64,000 bases of DNA from Bradyrhizobium septentrionale (GCF_011516645.4 NZ_CP088285.1:9318501-9382500); one strand, 5' to 3'. Positions 7,809-15,704 are shown, counted from the first letter of the stretch. Program-made: numbers and translations. Notes: a model not told the origin generated them from the letters alone.

Positions 7809-7852
7809 AACCTGGTGGTTATTGATTAACGTATAACCAGCCAGTTATGGAT
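7803..7852. promoter_or_regulatory. Candidate ArsR operator (long inverted repeat)
   Basis: Two 20-base arms, 7803-7822 and 7833-7852, are inverted copies with about three mismatches and are separated by a 10-base AT-rich centre (TGATTAACGT). The outer halves ATCCATAAC / GTTATGGAT and inner halves GGTTAT / ATAACC pair exactly. Position at the arsR start fits autorepression. No gene is evident to the right, so the operator seems to serve only the arsR side. Confidence 0.6.
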
Positions 7853-8044
7853 GAGTCAATGGGGAATCCGGGCGGGCTGAAGGACGTCGAATTCTTCCTG
7901 CCGTTCGGTGGCTCGATCCTGAAACTCGCCGCTTCGGCTTTTCATAGCCCACCGGTTATTCGCCGGCACGAACTGCCCGTCGGGCAACTCAGCAAAATCT
8001 GTCAATCACCCCGCGCAAAAATATTTCGGTTTATCGTAATGACA

Positions 8045-8450
8045 ACTCAGTGTATGGTTTGCCCGTCTCACCCGATAGAGGGGCGGGTCGCGATCGTCAC
8101 GAACGCGGTGTGAGATGCGACGGACGCCGATTGCGCGATTGACGAATGCGCATGAGGCGGACGGCGAAGTCGTGTGGTCCTGACGCCCTAGCGGCCGGTG
8201 TCCCCAAGCAAAGCGCGAATGCGTTTTGCGAAGGCGGTGACAAAAAAGCCCAGTCTCGCCGGGGAGAGCACGAAGTAAGCCGTAACCCATCGCGCAGGGA
8301 AAGCCGGATTGTTCGGTTTCACCTGTGGTCCTACCCCCGAGCTTTCTACCTTTTGCTCGGGGCCCATGGGTGCGATCGGCACCCGGCTTTCCCTGCGCCC
8401 TCTGTTCAAGAGAGGGCGAAACGAGACGCAAAGCTCGGGCAAATCATGTC
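8045..8450. repeat. Long intergenic repeat of a Bradyrhizobium type
   Basis: The stretch contains the segments GGGGAGAGCACGAAGTAAGC and CGGCTTTCCCTGCGCCCTCT with complementary AGGGAAAGCCGG / CCGGCTTTCCCT arms around 8297-8308 and 8389-8400. Its minus-strand translation (YGLLRALPG, GRQDHTTSPSA) matches a sequence I remember being annotated as spurious hypothetical proteins across Bradyrhizobium genomes. It is therefore best read as a repeated non-coding element. The exact ends are uncertain. Confidence 0.5.
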
Positions 8451-8481
8451 GCGAGAATGCGCAGTTGCGTCCCCACCCACA

Positions 8482-8586
8482 CTGTCATCGCCCGGCTCGA
8501 CCGGGCGATCCAGTACGCCGCGGCCTCTCGGCTCAAGCACCAGCGTCTCTGGAATACTGGATCACCCGCATGCGCGGGTGATGACA
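8482..8586. repeat. Inverted-repeat element with hairpin ends
   Basis: The left end reads TGTCATC then GCCCGG-CTCGA-CCGGGC then ATCCAGTA; the right end reads TACTGGAT then CACCCGC-ATGC-GCGGGTG then ATGACA. The ends are inverted copies of each other and each end is itself a hairpin. About 105 bases, non-coding. Confidence 0.7.
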
Positions 8587-8630
8587 CTGAACAAGCTGTT
8601 TGACTGTTGAATCGAGAACCATCCTCATCG

Positions 8631-8776
8631 TCGTCCCGGCGAAGGCCAGGACCCATTACCACAAGTGGTTATTGTCGCACGTTGCTGGAACGACGCGTCC
8701 CGTTCCCGTTCAGTACATCTGCTGCGGCGTATGGGTCCCGGCTCCCGTGCGCAATTGCGCACTAGGCCGGGACGAC
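8631..8776. repeat. Hairpin-ended MITE-like element, degenerate copy
   Basis: Aligns over its length with the element at 9661-9780 in the same orientation (shared blocks include GACCCAT, GCTGGAACGACG, GTATGGGTCCC), with an extra palindromic GTGCGCAATTGCGCAC segment near the right end. The ends are imperfect inverted repeats. It ends 98 bases before the carbonic anhydrase gene. Confidence 0.65.
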
Positions 8777-8874
8777 GGTGGTGTAGGCGGCGCGACATGA
8801 GAGCCCGCTGCGATGGCGCTGCGCATGATTTACAACCATTGCGCGGATGCAGTCCTTGTTCACGGAGATCCTTG

Positions 8875-9627
8875 ATGTGCCAGCTCTGCGACGTCACTCT
8901 TCCCACCCAGACCTCACGGCGCCGCTTCCTCGCTGCCGCGGCGTGCAGCGCAGCCAGCCTCGCCCTTGCGCCGCAGGTCTTCGCCAAAGAGACGAAACCG
9001 CCGCCGAAACCGCAGAACGTGCTGTCGCCGGACGCGGCGCTGGACCGGCTGGTGAAGGGCAATCTCCGTTATGTCGAGGGCGTCTCGCGGCGGCATGATT
9101 TCAAGCACGAGCGCGAGGCGCTGGCGGGCGGACAGAATCCGTTCGCCGGCGTCCTGAGCTGCGCGGACTCCCGCATCGCGCCGGAGTACGCCTTCGACGC
9201 CGTACGCGGCGATCTGTTCGTCTGCCGCGTCGCCGGCAATTTCGCCAGCGATGAGATGATCGCAAGCCTCGAATATGCGGCGGCGGTGCTCAACGTACCG
9301 CTGTTCATGGTGCTCGGCCATGACGCCTGCGGGGCAGTCGACGCCACCATCAAGTCGCTGAAGGACAACACCACCCTGCCCGGCCATCTGCCCTCGCTGG
9401 TCAACGCGCTCGCGCCGGCCGTAAAGGCGACCGAAGGCAAGCCCGGCGACCGGCTCGCCAACGCCATCACGCAGAACGTCATCGACAATGTCGCGAAGCT
9501 CAAATCGGCGACGCCGATCCTCAGCGCCGCGGTCGATCAGGGCAAGCTCAGGATCGTCGGCGCGGTCTATCGGCTGGCCGACGGCAAGGTCGAGCTGGTC
9601 ACGGACGCGAAACGACCGGCGACGTGA
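8875..9627 (+). CDS. Beta-class carbonic anhydrase with Tat signal
   Basis: 250 residues. A twin-arginine signal (SRRRFLAAAA, residues 14-23, then a hydrophobic stretch ending PQVFA) predicts periplasmic export of the folded protein. The zinc site of beta carbonic anhydrases is complete: Cys96 and Asp98 in SCADSR, and His149 and Cys152 in GHDACG. It converts CO2 and water to bicarbonate. The ATG at 8875 follows GGAG and begins MCQLCDVTLP, giving a normal signal; the frame is open further upstream into repeat DNA. It is a single gene flanked on both sides by copies of the same MITE-like element. Confidence 0.92.
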   Translation: MCQLCDVTLPTQTSRRRFLAAAACSAASLALAPQVFAKETKPPPKPQNVLSPDAALDRLVKGNLRYVEGVSRRHDFKHEREALAGGQNPFAGVLSCADSRIAPEYAFDAVRGDLFVCRVAGNFASDEMIASLEYAAAVLNVPLFMVLGHDACGAVDATIKSLKDNTTLPGHLPSLVNALAPAVKATEGKPGDRLANAITQNVIDNVAKLKSATPILSAAVDQGKLRIVGAVYRLADGKVELVTDAKRPAT

Positions 9628-9660
9628 AAGTCAGGTGAACGTCGCTCCGCACATTCAGTG

Positions 9661-9780
9661 TCGTCCCTGCGAAAGCAGGGACCCATAACCACGAATGCTG
9701 ATTGTTGTGCATCGCTGGAACGACGAGCCCCGTTCACAACAACCGCCGCGGAGTATGGGTCCCTGCTTTCGCAGGGACGA
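9661..9780. repeat. Hairpin-ended MITE-like element with perfect 27-bp inverted ends
   Basis: Positions 9661-9687 and 9754-9780 are exact inverted copies (27 of 27). Each end alone folds as GTCCCTGC-GAAA-GCAGGGAC, an 8-bp stem with a GAAA loop, so the element can form one large or two small hairpins. No transposase is encoded. It is the better preserved partner of 8631-8776. Confidence 0.8.
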
Positions 9781-9820
9781 CGTCTTCATGTGGATACAAG
9801 CGCCTCAGCCTAACGTCATC

Positions 9821-10606
9821 TCAGGTGAACGTCGCTTCCACCTTGCCGAGCCCCTCGAGCTCCATCACGACGGCATCGCCGGCCTTCAGCCATATCGTCT
9901 TGACCAGGCTGCCGGTCAGCACGATCTGGCCGGCATGCAGGCCGCGGCCTTCGGCGGCGAGATGATTGGCGAGCCAGGCGAGCGCATTGTGGGGATGGCC
10001 GAGCACGTCGGCGCCGGTGCCGCGCCCCTCCTCCTTGCCGTTGACGAGCGCGCGTCCGGTGACCTGGCGCAGATCGGGCACGGTGATGCGCGGCACCGCC
10101 TCGCCGAGCACGCAGCCGGCCGCGAAGAAGTCGTCGGCGATCAGCGTCGGCGCGCCCAGCGTCTCCCATTTGACGTAGCGGTCGTCGACGATCTCGATCG
10201 CCGGATAATAGGCCTCGATCGCCTCCGCGACCCATTCGGCGGTGAACGGCGCTTCGCCGGGCGCGAGATTGCGCGCGAGCCGCACCGCGATCTCGCACTC
10301 GACGCCGACATGGACGAAATCGGCCGCCGGCAGCTGCACGCCGCTGTCATGCACGACCTTCTCGAACACCCCGCCGCCGCAGGGATGCGGGATGTTGATG
10401 TATTCCTGCATCACCGCGCTGGTGCAGCCGATCTTGTAACCGACCAGGCTGCCGACCTGTTCCAGCAGCAAATCGTGCAGCGCGCGCTGCACCTCGTAGC
10501 CTTCGGCCTCGTCGCGCGGCACGACGTCCTTGGCGAGCGCCTTCAACGGCGCGCGATTGCGGCGCGCGGCGGCGATCGCCTTTGCGGCCGCGACGACCCG
10601 GTCCAT
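9821..10606 (-). CDS. Fumarylacetoacetate hydrolase-fold hydratase (2-keto-4-pentenoate hydratase type)
   Basis: 261 residues. VGYKIGCTSAVMQEYI, GVECEIAVRLARNL, AIEIVDDRYV and VLTGSLVKTIWLKAGDAVVMEL follow the MhpD/FAH-family order, with the acidic metal ligands in ECEIA and EIVDDR. Such enzymes hydrate 2-oxo-pent-4-enoates in aromatic ring cleavage pathways, but no other catabolic gene is adjacent, so the real substrate is open. The start at 10606 follows AGGGAGG; the frame continues 18 codons further upstream without another clear ribosome binding site. Confidence 0.82.
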   Translation of the reverse strand: MDRVVAAAKAIAAARRNRAPLKALAKDVVPRDEAEGYEVQRALHDLLLEQVGSLVGYKIGCTSAVMQEYINIPHPCGGGVFEKVVHDSGVQLPAADFVHVGVECEIAVRLARNLAPGEAPFTAEWVAEAIEAYYPAIEIVDDRYVKWETLGAPTLIADDFFAAGCVLGEAVPRITVPDLRQVTGRALVNGKEEGRGTGADVLGHPHNALAWLANHLAAEGRGLHAGQIVLTGSLVKTIWLKAGDAVVMELEGLGKVEATFT

Positions 10607-10714
10607 CTGCGCAGCCTCCCTGATGTTCTCGGCGGGGCCGTGGCGCCCCTGCCTGCTCACAGCAATTCAGCACTCGCCGACGCATCTGGCAAGCACGCTG
10701 GACGTGAGCTGCCG

Positions 10715-11743
10715 TCAGGCCTTGACCAGACCGAGCCTGATCAGGCTCTCGGCGGTCGCCACAATCATCTCCTCATTGCCGCGCGGCCGCCAGCCAAGCA
10801 GGTTCTGCGCCTTGGCGCTGGTGGAACGCCGCACCTTGCCCAGCAACGGCAAGGCCGCGCGGGCCAGCGGATTGCGCCGTGCGGCGAGCCGGATCAGCCA
10901 ATCCGGCGCCTGGAACCGGGGCACACGCCGCGCCTTGCTGCCGAGTTTTTCACGCAGCAGGCGGGCAACGGCAAGCACCGACAGGGTCTCTCCGGCGACC
11001 GCCAGGAAGCGCTCGCCCCTGGCCTTGGGCGAGGTCATGGCGCGCAGATGCAGGTCGGCGACATCGCGCACGTCGACGAGCCCGAAATGGATCCGCGGCA
11101 CCGCCGGCATCGCGCCGTCGAGCAGCGCCTTGATGATGCCGATCGATTCGGAGAAGTCGGGCCCCAGCGCCGGGCCGAACACCGCGGTGGGATTGACCAC
11201 AGCAAGCTCGAGACCATTGCCTTCGCGCGCGATGAAATCCCAGGCGGCGCGCTCGGCCAGCGTCTTGGATTTGGGATAGGCCTGCACATCACCGCCATCG
11301 AGATTGGACCAGACGGTCTCGTCGAATGGCGCCGCTTGCGGCGGATGGCCATAGCCGACCGCGGCGAACGACGATGTGATGACGACGCGTTTGACGCCGG
11401 CCTCGCGCGCCGCGCGCAACACCCGCAATGTTCCTTCACGCGCCGGAACGATCAGCTCGTTCTCGTCCTCAGGCACGTGGGCGCCGAGCGGCGACGCGAC
11501 ATGGAGCACGTATTCGCACCCCGAAGCGGCCTCGCGCCAGCCGTCGTCGCGCAAGAGATCGGCGGTGACGAAGCCGACCTGGTCGGGCGTATCGGCACCG
11601 CCCTCGCGCAGCATCGCGGTGACGTCCTTGCTGCGATCCGGATTGCGCAGCGTGGTGCGCACCGCGTGCCCGGCGGCGAGCAGTTGCAGAATCGTATGCG
11701 CGCCGATGAAGCCCGTTCCGCCCGTGACCAAAACCGTGCTCAT
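10715..11743 (-). CDS. Extended short-chain dehydrogenase / NAD-dependent epimerase-like reductase
   Basis: 342 residues. The N-terminal Rossmann motif VTGGTGFIGAH (residues 6-16), the catalytic YPKSK (about residue 160) and the substrate loop region VVNPTAVFGPALGPD place it with dihydroflavonol-4-reductase-like extended SDRs acting on aldehydes or ketones with NAD(P)H. It diverges from an HxlR regulator across 95 bases, the common arrangement for redox-responsive control of reductases. The substrate is unknown. Confidence 0.88.
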   Translation of the reverse strand: MSTVLVTGGTGFIGAHTILQLLAAGHAVRTTLRNPDRSKDVTAMLREGGADTPDQVGFVTADLLRDDGWREAASGCEYVLHVASPLGAHVPEDENELIVPAREGTLRVLRAAREAGVKRVVITSSFAAVGYGHPPQAAPFDETVWSNLDGGDVQAYPKSKTLAERAAWDFIAREGNGLELAVVNPTAVFGPALGPDFSESIGIIKALLDGAMPAVPRIHFGLVDVRDVADLHLRAMTSPKARGERFLAVAGETLSVLAVARLLREKLGSKARRVPRFQAPDWLIRLAARRNPLARAALPLLGKVRRSTSAKAQNLLGWRPRGNEEMIVATAESLIRLGLVKA

Positions 11744-11838
11744 GCCCTCGCCCTCTCCATGGTTCAGCGGGTCCGGACGTCACGCCGCCCACCCTGCACA
11801 GACCGCATCTGGTCACTATCTCTGTTCGGGCAAGTAGA

Positions 11839-12267
11839 ATGAAAATCGAGACCGGTATGGAAAACAATACCAGCGATCTGTGTGACGGCGGTGACTGCGA
11901 GAGTTGCCCGACCGACCCCGCCCTGCTGCTCGAGTTCAAGCACGCGATCCACGCGCTCAGCGGCAAGTGGAAGCTCGAGATCCTGTTCACGCTGATGAAT
12001 GGCGGCGTGCGGTTCGGCGCGCTGCGCCGCGCGCTCGCTCCGATCACCCAGCATATGCTGACCGCGCAGCTGCGCGAGCTCGAGCGCGACGGGCTGATCG
12101 CGCGCAAGGTGCTCACCGAGAAGCCGCTGCAGGTCGCATACGAGCTGACGGATTCGGCCTGGAGCCTGACGCCGGCCTTCCGCGAATTGCTGGCGTGGTC
12201 GAAGACATTCGGTGCCCGACGAAGCGCCGTGGCAGGCGAGACGCAGCTTGGAGTTGGAATTGACTGA
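11839..12267 (+). CDS. HxlR-family transcriptional regulator (pairs with divergent SDR)
   Basis: 142 residues. LSGKWKLEILFTLMNGGVRFGALRRAL, ITQHMLTAQLRELERDGLI and the wing YELTDSAWSLTPAF are the HxlR winged helix. The N-terminus carries three Cys in CDGGDCESCP; cysteine oxidation controls some HxlR proteins, so redox sensing is possible but inferred. It is divergent from the SDR gene, its likely target. Confidence 0.88.
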   Translation: MKIETGMENNTSDLCDGGDCESCPTDPALLLEFKHAIHALSGKWKLEILFTLMNGGVRFGALRRALAPITQHMLTAQLRELERDGLIARKVLTEKPLQVAYELTDSAWSLTPAFRELLAWSKTFGARRSAVAGETQLGVGID

Positions 12268-12297
12268 GTGAGGACCGATTGCATCGGCAATGGGACT

Positions 12298-12428
12298 CGG
12301 CCCCCTCTCCCGCTTGCGGGGGAGGGTTGGGGTGGGGGTATCACCACGAGTCGTATTGCGGAGAGAGCCCCCACCCGGATCGCATCTAACGATGCGATCC
12401 GACCTCCCCCGCAAGCGGGAGAGGTAGA
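12298..12428. repeat. Intergenic palindromic repeat
   Basis: CTCCCGCTTGCGGGGGAGG near the left end is mirrored by CCTCCCCCGCAAGCGGGAG near the right end, with an inner pair GCATCTAACGATGC. It lies between the HxlR gene and the convergent dioxygenase gene and could also act as a bidirectional terminator. Confidence 0.65.
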
Positions 12429-12450
12429 CCAAGTTCGCGGAAGCGCCGCA

Positions 12451-13253
12451 TCAACCCATGCCGAGCGCGCGCCGGATCGCGATCTCGACCGGCGAATACG
12501 CGCCGTCGTCACGCTCGAGCCGGTATGGCTCGCCGCTGCCGAGCGACGGCTGGGCCATGAAGCGCGGCCTCGTTCCCCGATGCGGTTGCGCGGCATGCAC
12601 GAGGAAGGGATGGCACAGATAGACCGTCCCCGCCTCGCCCGTCGCGAACGCGACCTCGCAGTCGGCGCCCATCTCGTCGAGCACCATGCGCGCCCGGCCT
12701 CGCCCGCCGGCGCGAGGTAACGCGCCATCGGCAGGTGCGAGCCGACCCGGATCCGGGTCGGCGCGTCGTGCTCGCCGATGTCGGAGAACAGGAACAGCAT
12801 CAGCAGCGCCCGGCCGCGCGACACGATGTTGACCCGCCAGGCGGAGAAGTTGCTCCGCTCGTTCGGGTCGCAATCGTCGCCGGGAAAGCTGACATCGATA
12901 TGCCAGCCGGCATCGCCGGGATCGTCCGGATGCGGAAACCGCACCGGAAAGGTCCCGATGTTGTGGCGCGGCGACCAGCGGCCGGGGCCGGCGATCTGGT
13001 CGAACGCCCGATACAGCACCGGCATGTTGATCGCCTGCCGGAACGGTTCCTCGCCATAGCCCGGCAGCCGCACCACCGGATGCGTCCAGGTCGAGGGATC
13101 GTGCTCGCGGCATGGCAGGTCGCGCCACATGATGGCGCGTCCGGCATCAGCGAGTTCGCGGGGAAAGGCGTTGTCGATCCGGACAAAGCCCTGTTCGATG
13201 AATTGCTCAATCTGCGTGCCGTCAAGCGGACGCGCGTCGTCTCGATGAATCAT
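12451..13253 (-). pseudogene. Phytanoyl-CoA dioxygenase (PhyH)-like gene with frameshift
   Basis: Translation is coherent in one frame from 13253 (MIHRDDARPLDGTQIEQFIE, then the iron ligands HID in GWHIDVSFPGDD) to about 12690, then continues in another frame to 12451 (MVLDEMGADCEVAF, HPFLVHAAQPH with the distal His, FMAQPSL). The two frames join at GGGCGCGCATGG. One lost base, for example a G in the GGG run, would restore EAGARMVLDEMG. Family members are Fe(II)/2-oxoglutarate hydroxylases. Either the gene is dead in this strain or the base call is wrong; both halves look well conserved, which favours a recent or artefactual change. Confidence 0.75.
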
Positions 13254-13490
13254 GATTGTCTCTCAAACTGTCGCCAGCCATCGCTGCTCCGCGATGCGCG
13301 GAACCTGACCGGCTCATTCGGTTCACTGGAACCCGGCCAAGCAGATCTTGCCGGGGCGATCAGCGCTTCCTCGTGGAAGCGGGATCAGCCCAGGAAGAAG
13401 ACCGAGGCGATGTTGAGAGTACGTGTCATCATAGCGGCGCGAACCTACAACCGGTGCGCACCGGGATCAATCCGTGGCGATCAACCGCCA

Positions 13491-13901
13491 CTATTCGTCG
13501 CGATAGACCTTCTCGCGCTTCTCGTGGCGTTCCTGCGCCTCCACCGACAGCGTTGCGATCGGGCGGGCTTCGAGCCGCTTCAGCGAGATCGGCTCGCCGG
13601 TCTCTTCGCAATAGCCGTAGGTGTTGTCTTCGATGCGCTGGAGCGCCGCGTCGATCTTGGAGATCAGCTTGCGCTGACGGTCGCGGGCACGAAGTTCGAT
13701 CGCACGGTCGGTTTCCGAGGACGCTCGGTCCGCGAGGTCGGGGTGATTGACGTTCTCTTCCTGCAACGTCTGCAGCGTGACCTTCGATTCGCGGAGGATC
13801 TCATCCTTCCAGGCCAGCAGCTTGGCGCGGAAATAGTCGCGCTGCCGCTCATTCATGAAAGGCTCTTTTTCAGTCGGCCGGTAGTTCTTCAGCTTTTCCA
13901 A
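13491..13901 (-). CDS. dksA: RNA polymerase-binding transcription factor DksA
   Basis: 136 residues. FMNERQRDYFRAKLLAWKDEILRES forms the coiled-coil start, DLADRASSETDRAIELRARDR the tip region, and YGYCEETGEPISLKRLEARP the zinc-finger region. Only one Cys remains there, so it is a cysteine-poor DksA, as often in alphaproteobacteria. It works with ppGpp at the polymerase secondary channel. The start is uncertain: TTG at 13901 is in frame and ATG at 13856 begins MNERQ, while an ATG at 13911 with AGGGA before it is one base out of frame. Removing one T from the TTT at 13897-13904 would give MAALEKLKNYRP. Confidence 0.9.
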   Translation of the reverse strand: MEKLKNYRPTEKEPFMNERQRDYFRAKLLAWKDEILRESKVTLQTLQEENVNHPDLADRASSETDRAIELRARDRQRKLISKIDAALQRIEDNTYGYCEETGEPISLKRLEARPIATLSVEAQERHEKREKVYRDE

Positions 13902-14091
13902 AGGCAGCCATGTCCCTGTCAGGCGGAGGGAACAAAAACCCCTCCGCGCGGCGCCTTATATAGCCACGACATGTGACAGACAATATCTGCAACCGGGAAA
14001 GGCGGGCTGCCCCCAAGGCCTTGCACAGGCAAACTTATCCGCCCTGCCTGGGGGCCGCCCTTCGCCCTCTCTTGCGCCGCCTCCCGCCCCC

Positions 14092-14703
14092 TCAATAACC
14101 GACCGTGAAACGCCTGCGGATATGGGCCGGGCGCTCGATTTCGTCGGCGAGTGCAACTGCGAAGTCCTCGAACGAGATCCAGCTTTTTCCGTCGGCGGCG
14201 GTCAGGAGCTGGTCGGTGCCCAGGCGGAACTTGCCGGTCCGCTCGCCCGCCACGAACAGGGCCGAAGGCGACAGAAAGGTCCAGTTCAGGTCCTTTTCCT
14301 GCCGCAGCAGGTCGAGGAACTCGGCCCCCTTCGAGGCTTCGGCCTTGTACTGGGCCGGGAAGTTCGGGGTGGTCACCAGACGGACGCCGGGGGCCACTTC
14401 GAGGCTGCCGGCACCGCCGACCACGAGATAGCGGCCGGTCCCGGACGCCTTGGCCGCCCCGATCAGCTTGGCGGGGTAGCTGACCGAGAAATGGACGGAA
14501 CTGATTGCGGCATCGTGGCCGGCCCACAGCGCGGCCAGGGCGGCCTCGTCGTTCACGTCGCCCTCCTTGGCGGTGACACCGGGCAGATCGGCGATCTTCT
14601 CCGGGTTGCGGGCGATGGCGGTGATGGCGTGGCCGCGGCGGGCGAGTTCCGCCGTGATGCGCGAGCCGGCCTGGCCGGACGCGCCGGCGATGGCGATCTT
14701 CAT
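14092..14703 (-). CDS. NAD(P)H-binding oxidoreductase (NmrA/YwnB-like atypical SDR)
   Basis: 203 residues. MKIAIAGASGQAGSRITAEL is the Rossmann nucleotide-binding start, followed by VTAKEGDVNDEAAL, YLVVGGAGSLEV and NWTFLSPSALFVAGERTG. The catalytic Tyr-x3-Lys of classical SDRs is not apparent, as usual in this group. The start at 14703 is set by GGAG eight bases upstream. It is divergent from an HxlR regulator, the second such pair in this window. Substrate unknown; relatives are often linked to quinone or electrophile response. Confidence 0.87.
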   Translation of the reverse strand: MKIAIAGASGQAGSRITAELARRGHAITAIARNPEKIADLPGVTAKEGDVNDEAALAALWAGHDAAISSVHFSVSYPAKLIGAAKASGTGRYLVVGGAGSLEVAPGVRLVTTPNFPAQYKAEASKGAEFLDLLRQEKDLNWTFLSPSALFVAGERTGKFRLGTDQLLTAADGKSWISFEDFAVALADEIERPAHIRRRFTVGY

Positions 14704-14807
14704 CTCAAGTCTCCAATTGAAGGTTTCCAATAGTGACTAGATAGCGAAATGGATGTAGGTGTGAAGAAGGCACTCTAGTCTCACCTGATTACGCCGGAGT
14801 AACCCCG

Positions 14808-15194
14808 ATGAAAGCCGCCAGCCTGAAGCCGGACGCCTATGCCGCCAACTGCCCGACGCGCCAGATCCTCGACCGGGTCGGCGACAAATGGGCGGTGCTG
14901 ATCCTGTTATTGCTGCGCAGCGAGCCGATGCGATTCAACCAGCTCCGCCGCGCCATCGAGGGCATTTCGCAGAAGATGCTGTCGCAGGTGCTGAAAAGCC
15001 TGGAGCGCGACGGCCTGCTGCGCCGCCGTGCGATCGCGACCGTTCCGGTCACCGTGGAATATTCGATCACGCCGCTCGGATCGACGCTCGCCGAAGCGGT
15101 CGATCCGCTACGCGATTGGGCCGAACAGAATCTGAAGGAAGTGCTGGCCGCGCAACGCCGCTACGATACGCAGCGCAAGGCACTGGCTGCCTGA
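14808..15194 (+). CDS. HxlR-family transcriptional regulator
   Basis: 128 residues. NCPTRQILDRVGDKWAVLIL, MRFNQLRRAIEGISQKMLSQ, LKSLERDGLLRR and VEYSITPLGSTL give a complete HxlR winged helix. One conserved N-terminal Cys (NCPT) is at the position used for redox or electrophile sensing in some relatives. It is divergent from the NmrA-like gene with 104 bases between, its likely target. Confidence 0.9.
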   Translation: MKAASLKPDAYAANCPTRQILDRVGDKWAVLILLLLRSEPMRFNQLRRAIEGISQKMLSQVLKSLERDGLLRRRAIATVPVTVEYSITPLGSTLAEAVDPLRDWAEQNLKEVLAAQRRYDTQRKALAA

Positions 15195-15242
15195 AGGCAC
15201 TGGCGTCAGTTGCGCAAGACAGGTGAGTTGATCGGGAGGAGC

Positions 15243-15656
15243 CTAGTACTGCCCGGCCTTGGCGAGCTCGACCTCGACGCGCAGCTCGATCTCGCCGAGC
15301 ACGGCATCGAGGCCGGGATCGCCGGAGGATTCCTTCAGGTTCGCCGCCGCGCTGCGCAGCTGGCTCACGGTGGAGGGATCGAAATTGCCAGACAGCAGTC
15401 CGAGCTTGAGCGCGTCGAGCACGTCGAGCGCCCCCTTGCCGCGGGCCACCGAGCGCTTGCGGCGTTCGGTCGGGTCTTCGACGCCCTGCAGCGCGAGCAG
15501 CGCATCGAGGCTGGCGGCGGCCTTCGGCGCCGCACTGGAGCGGACCTCCTCCTGCGCGGTGGTCGCGTCCGGCAGCGAGAAGCCGCTCGACGAGGTCCGC
15601 CGCGTGGAGCTGGTCGACGTGCCAAGCGTGGTGCCGTTCGGTCCGTAGATGCGCAT
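15243..15656 (-). CDS. fliX: Flagellar assembly regulator FliX
   Basis: 137 residues. MRIYGPNGTTLGTSTSSTRR, GFSLPDATTAQE and SLDALLALQGVEDPTERRKR followed by DVLDALKLGLLSG match FliX, the alphaproteobacterial protein that couples basal body assembly to FlbD/sigma-54 activity in Caulobacter. Its presence marks this as a Caulobacter-type flagellar hierarchy. It diverges from flgI across 264 bases holding a CtrA-like box on the fliX side and a sigma-54 promoter on the flgI side. Confidence 0.92.
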   Translation of the reverse strand: MRIYGPNGTTLGTSTSSTRRTSSSGFSLPDATTAQEEVRSSAAPKAAASLDALLALQGVEDPTERRKRSVARGKGALDVLDALKLGLLSGNFDPSTVSQLRSAAANLKESSGDPGLDAVLGEIELRVEVELAKAGQY

Positions 15657-15704
15657 CGTGGTGATCCCGCAGGCCTGAATGCCGCGAGCATCGCTGTTTT
15701 ATGG

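Larger units (their letters stand above)
7853..8874. other. Gene-free stretch filled with repeats
   Basis: No convincing gene lies here. It holds a roughly 400-base repeat of a type I associate with Bradyrhizobium intergenic DNA (about 8045-8450), an inverted-repeat element at 8482-8586, and a degenerate copy of the hairpin-ended element at 8631-8776. The first 190 bases (7853-8044) show nothing I recognise. An 88-codon frame at 7847-8113 was judged spurious. Confidence 0.6.

Noticed and set aside
7847..8113. 88-codon ORF to the right of the ArsR palindrome
   Set aside because: No ribosome binding site, no recognisable pattern, and it runs into the 400-base repeat. It would have made a divergent partner for arsR, but support is lacking.
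9695..11842. 715-codon plus-strand ORF spanning the hydratase and SDR genes
   Set aside because: It runs through an intergenic repeat and two well-defined minus-strand enzymes; composition is His, Arg and Gly rich with no domain.
13389..13434. 15-codon minus-strand ORF (MMTRTLNIASVFFLG) followed by a CGCTTCC-ACGA-GGAAGCG hairpin, upstream of the dioxygenase gene
   Set aside because: It resembles a leader peptide with attenuator, but there is no T tract, no run of one amino acid, and no ribosome binding site that stands out.
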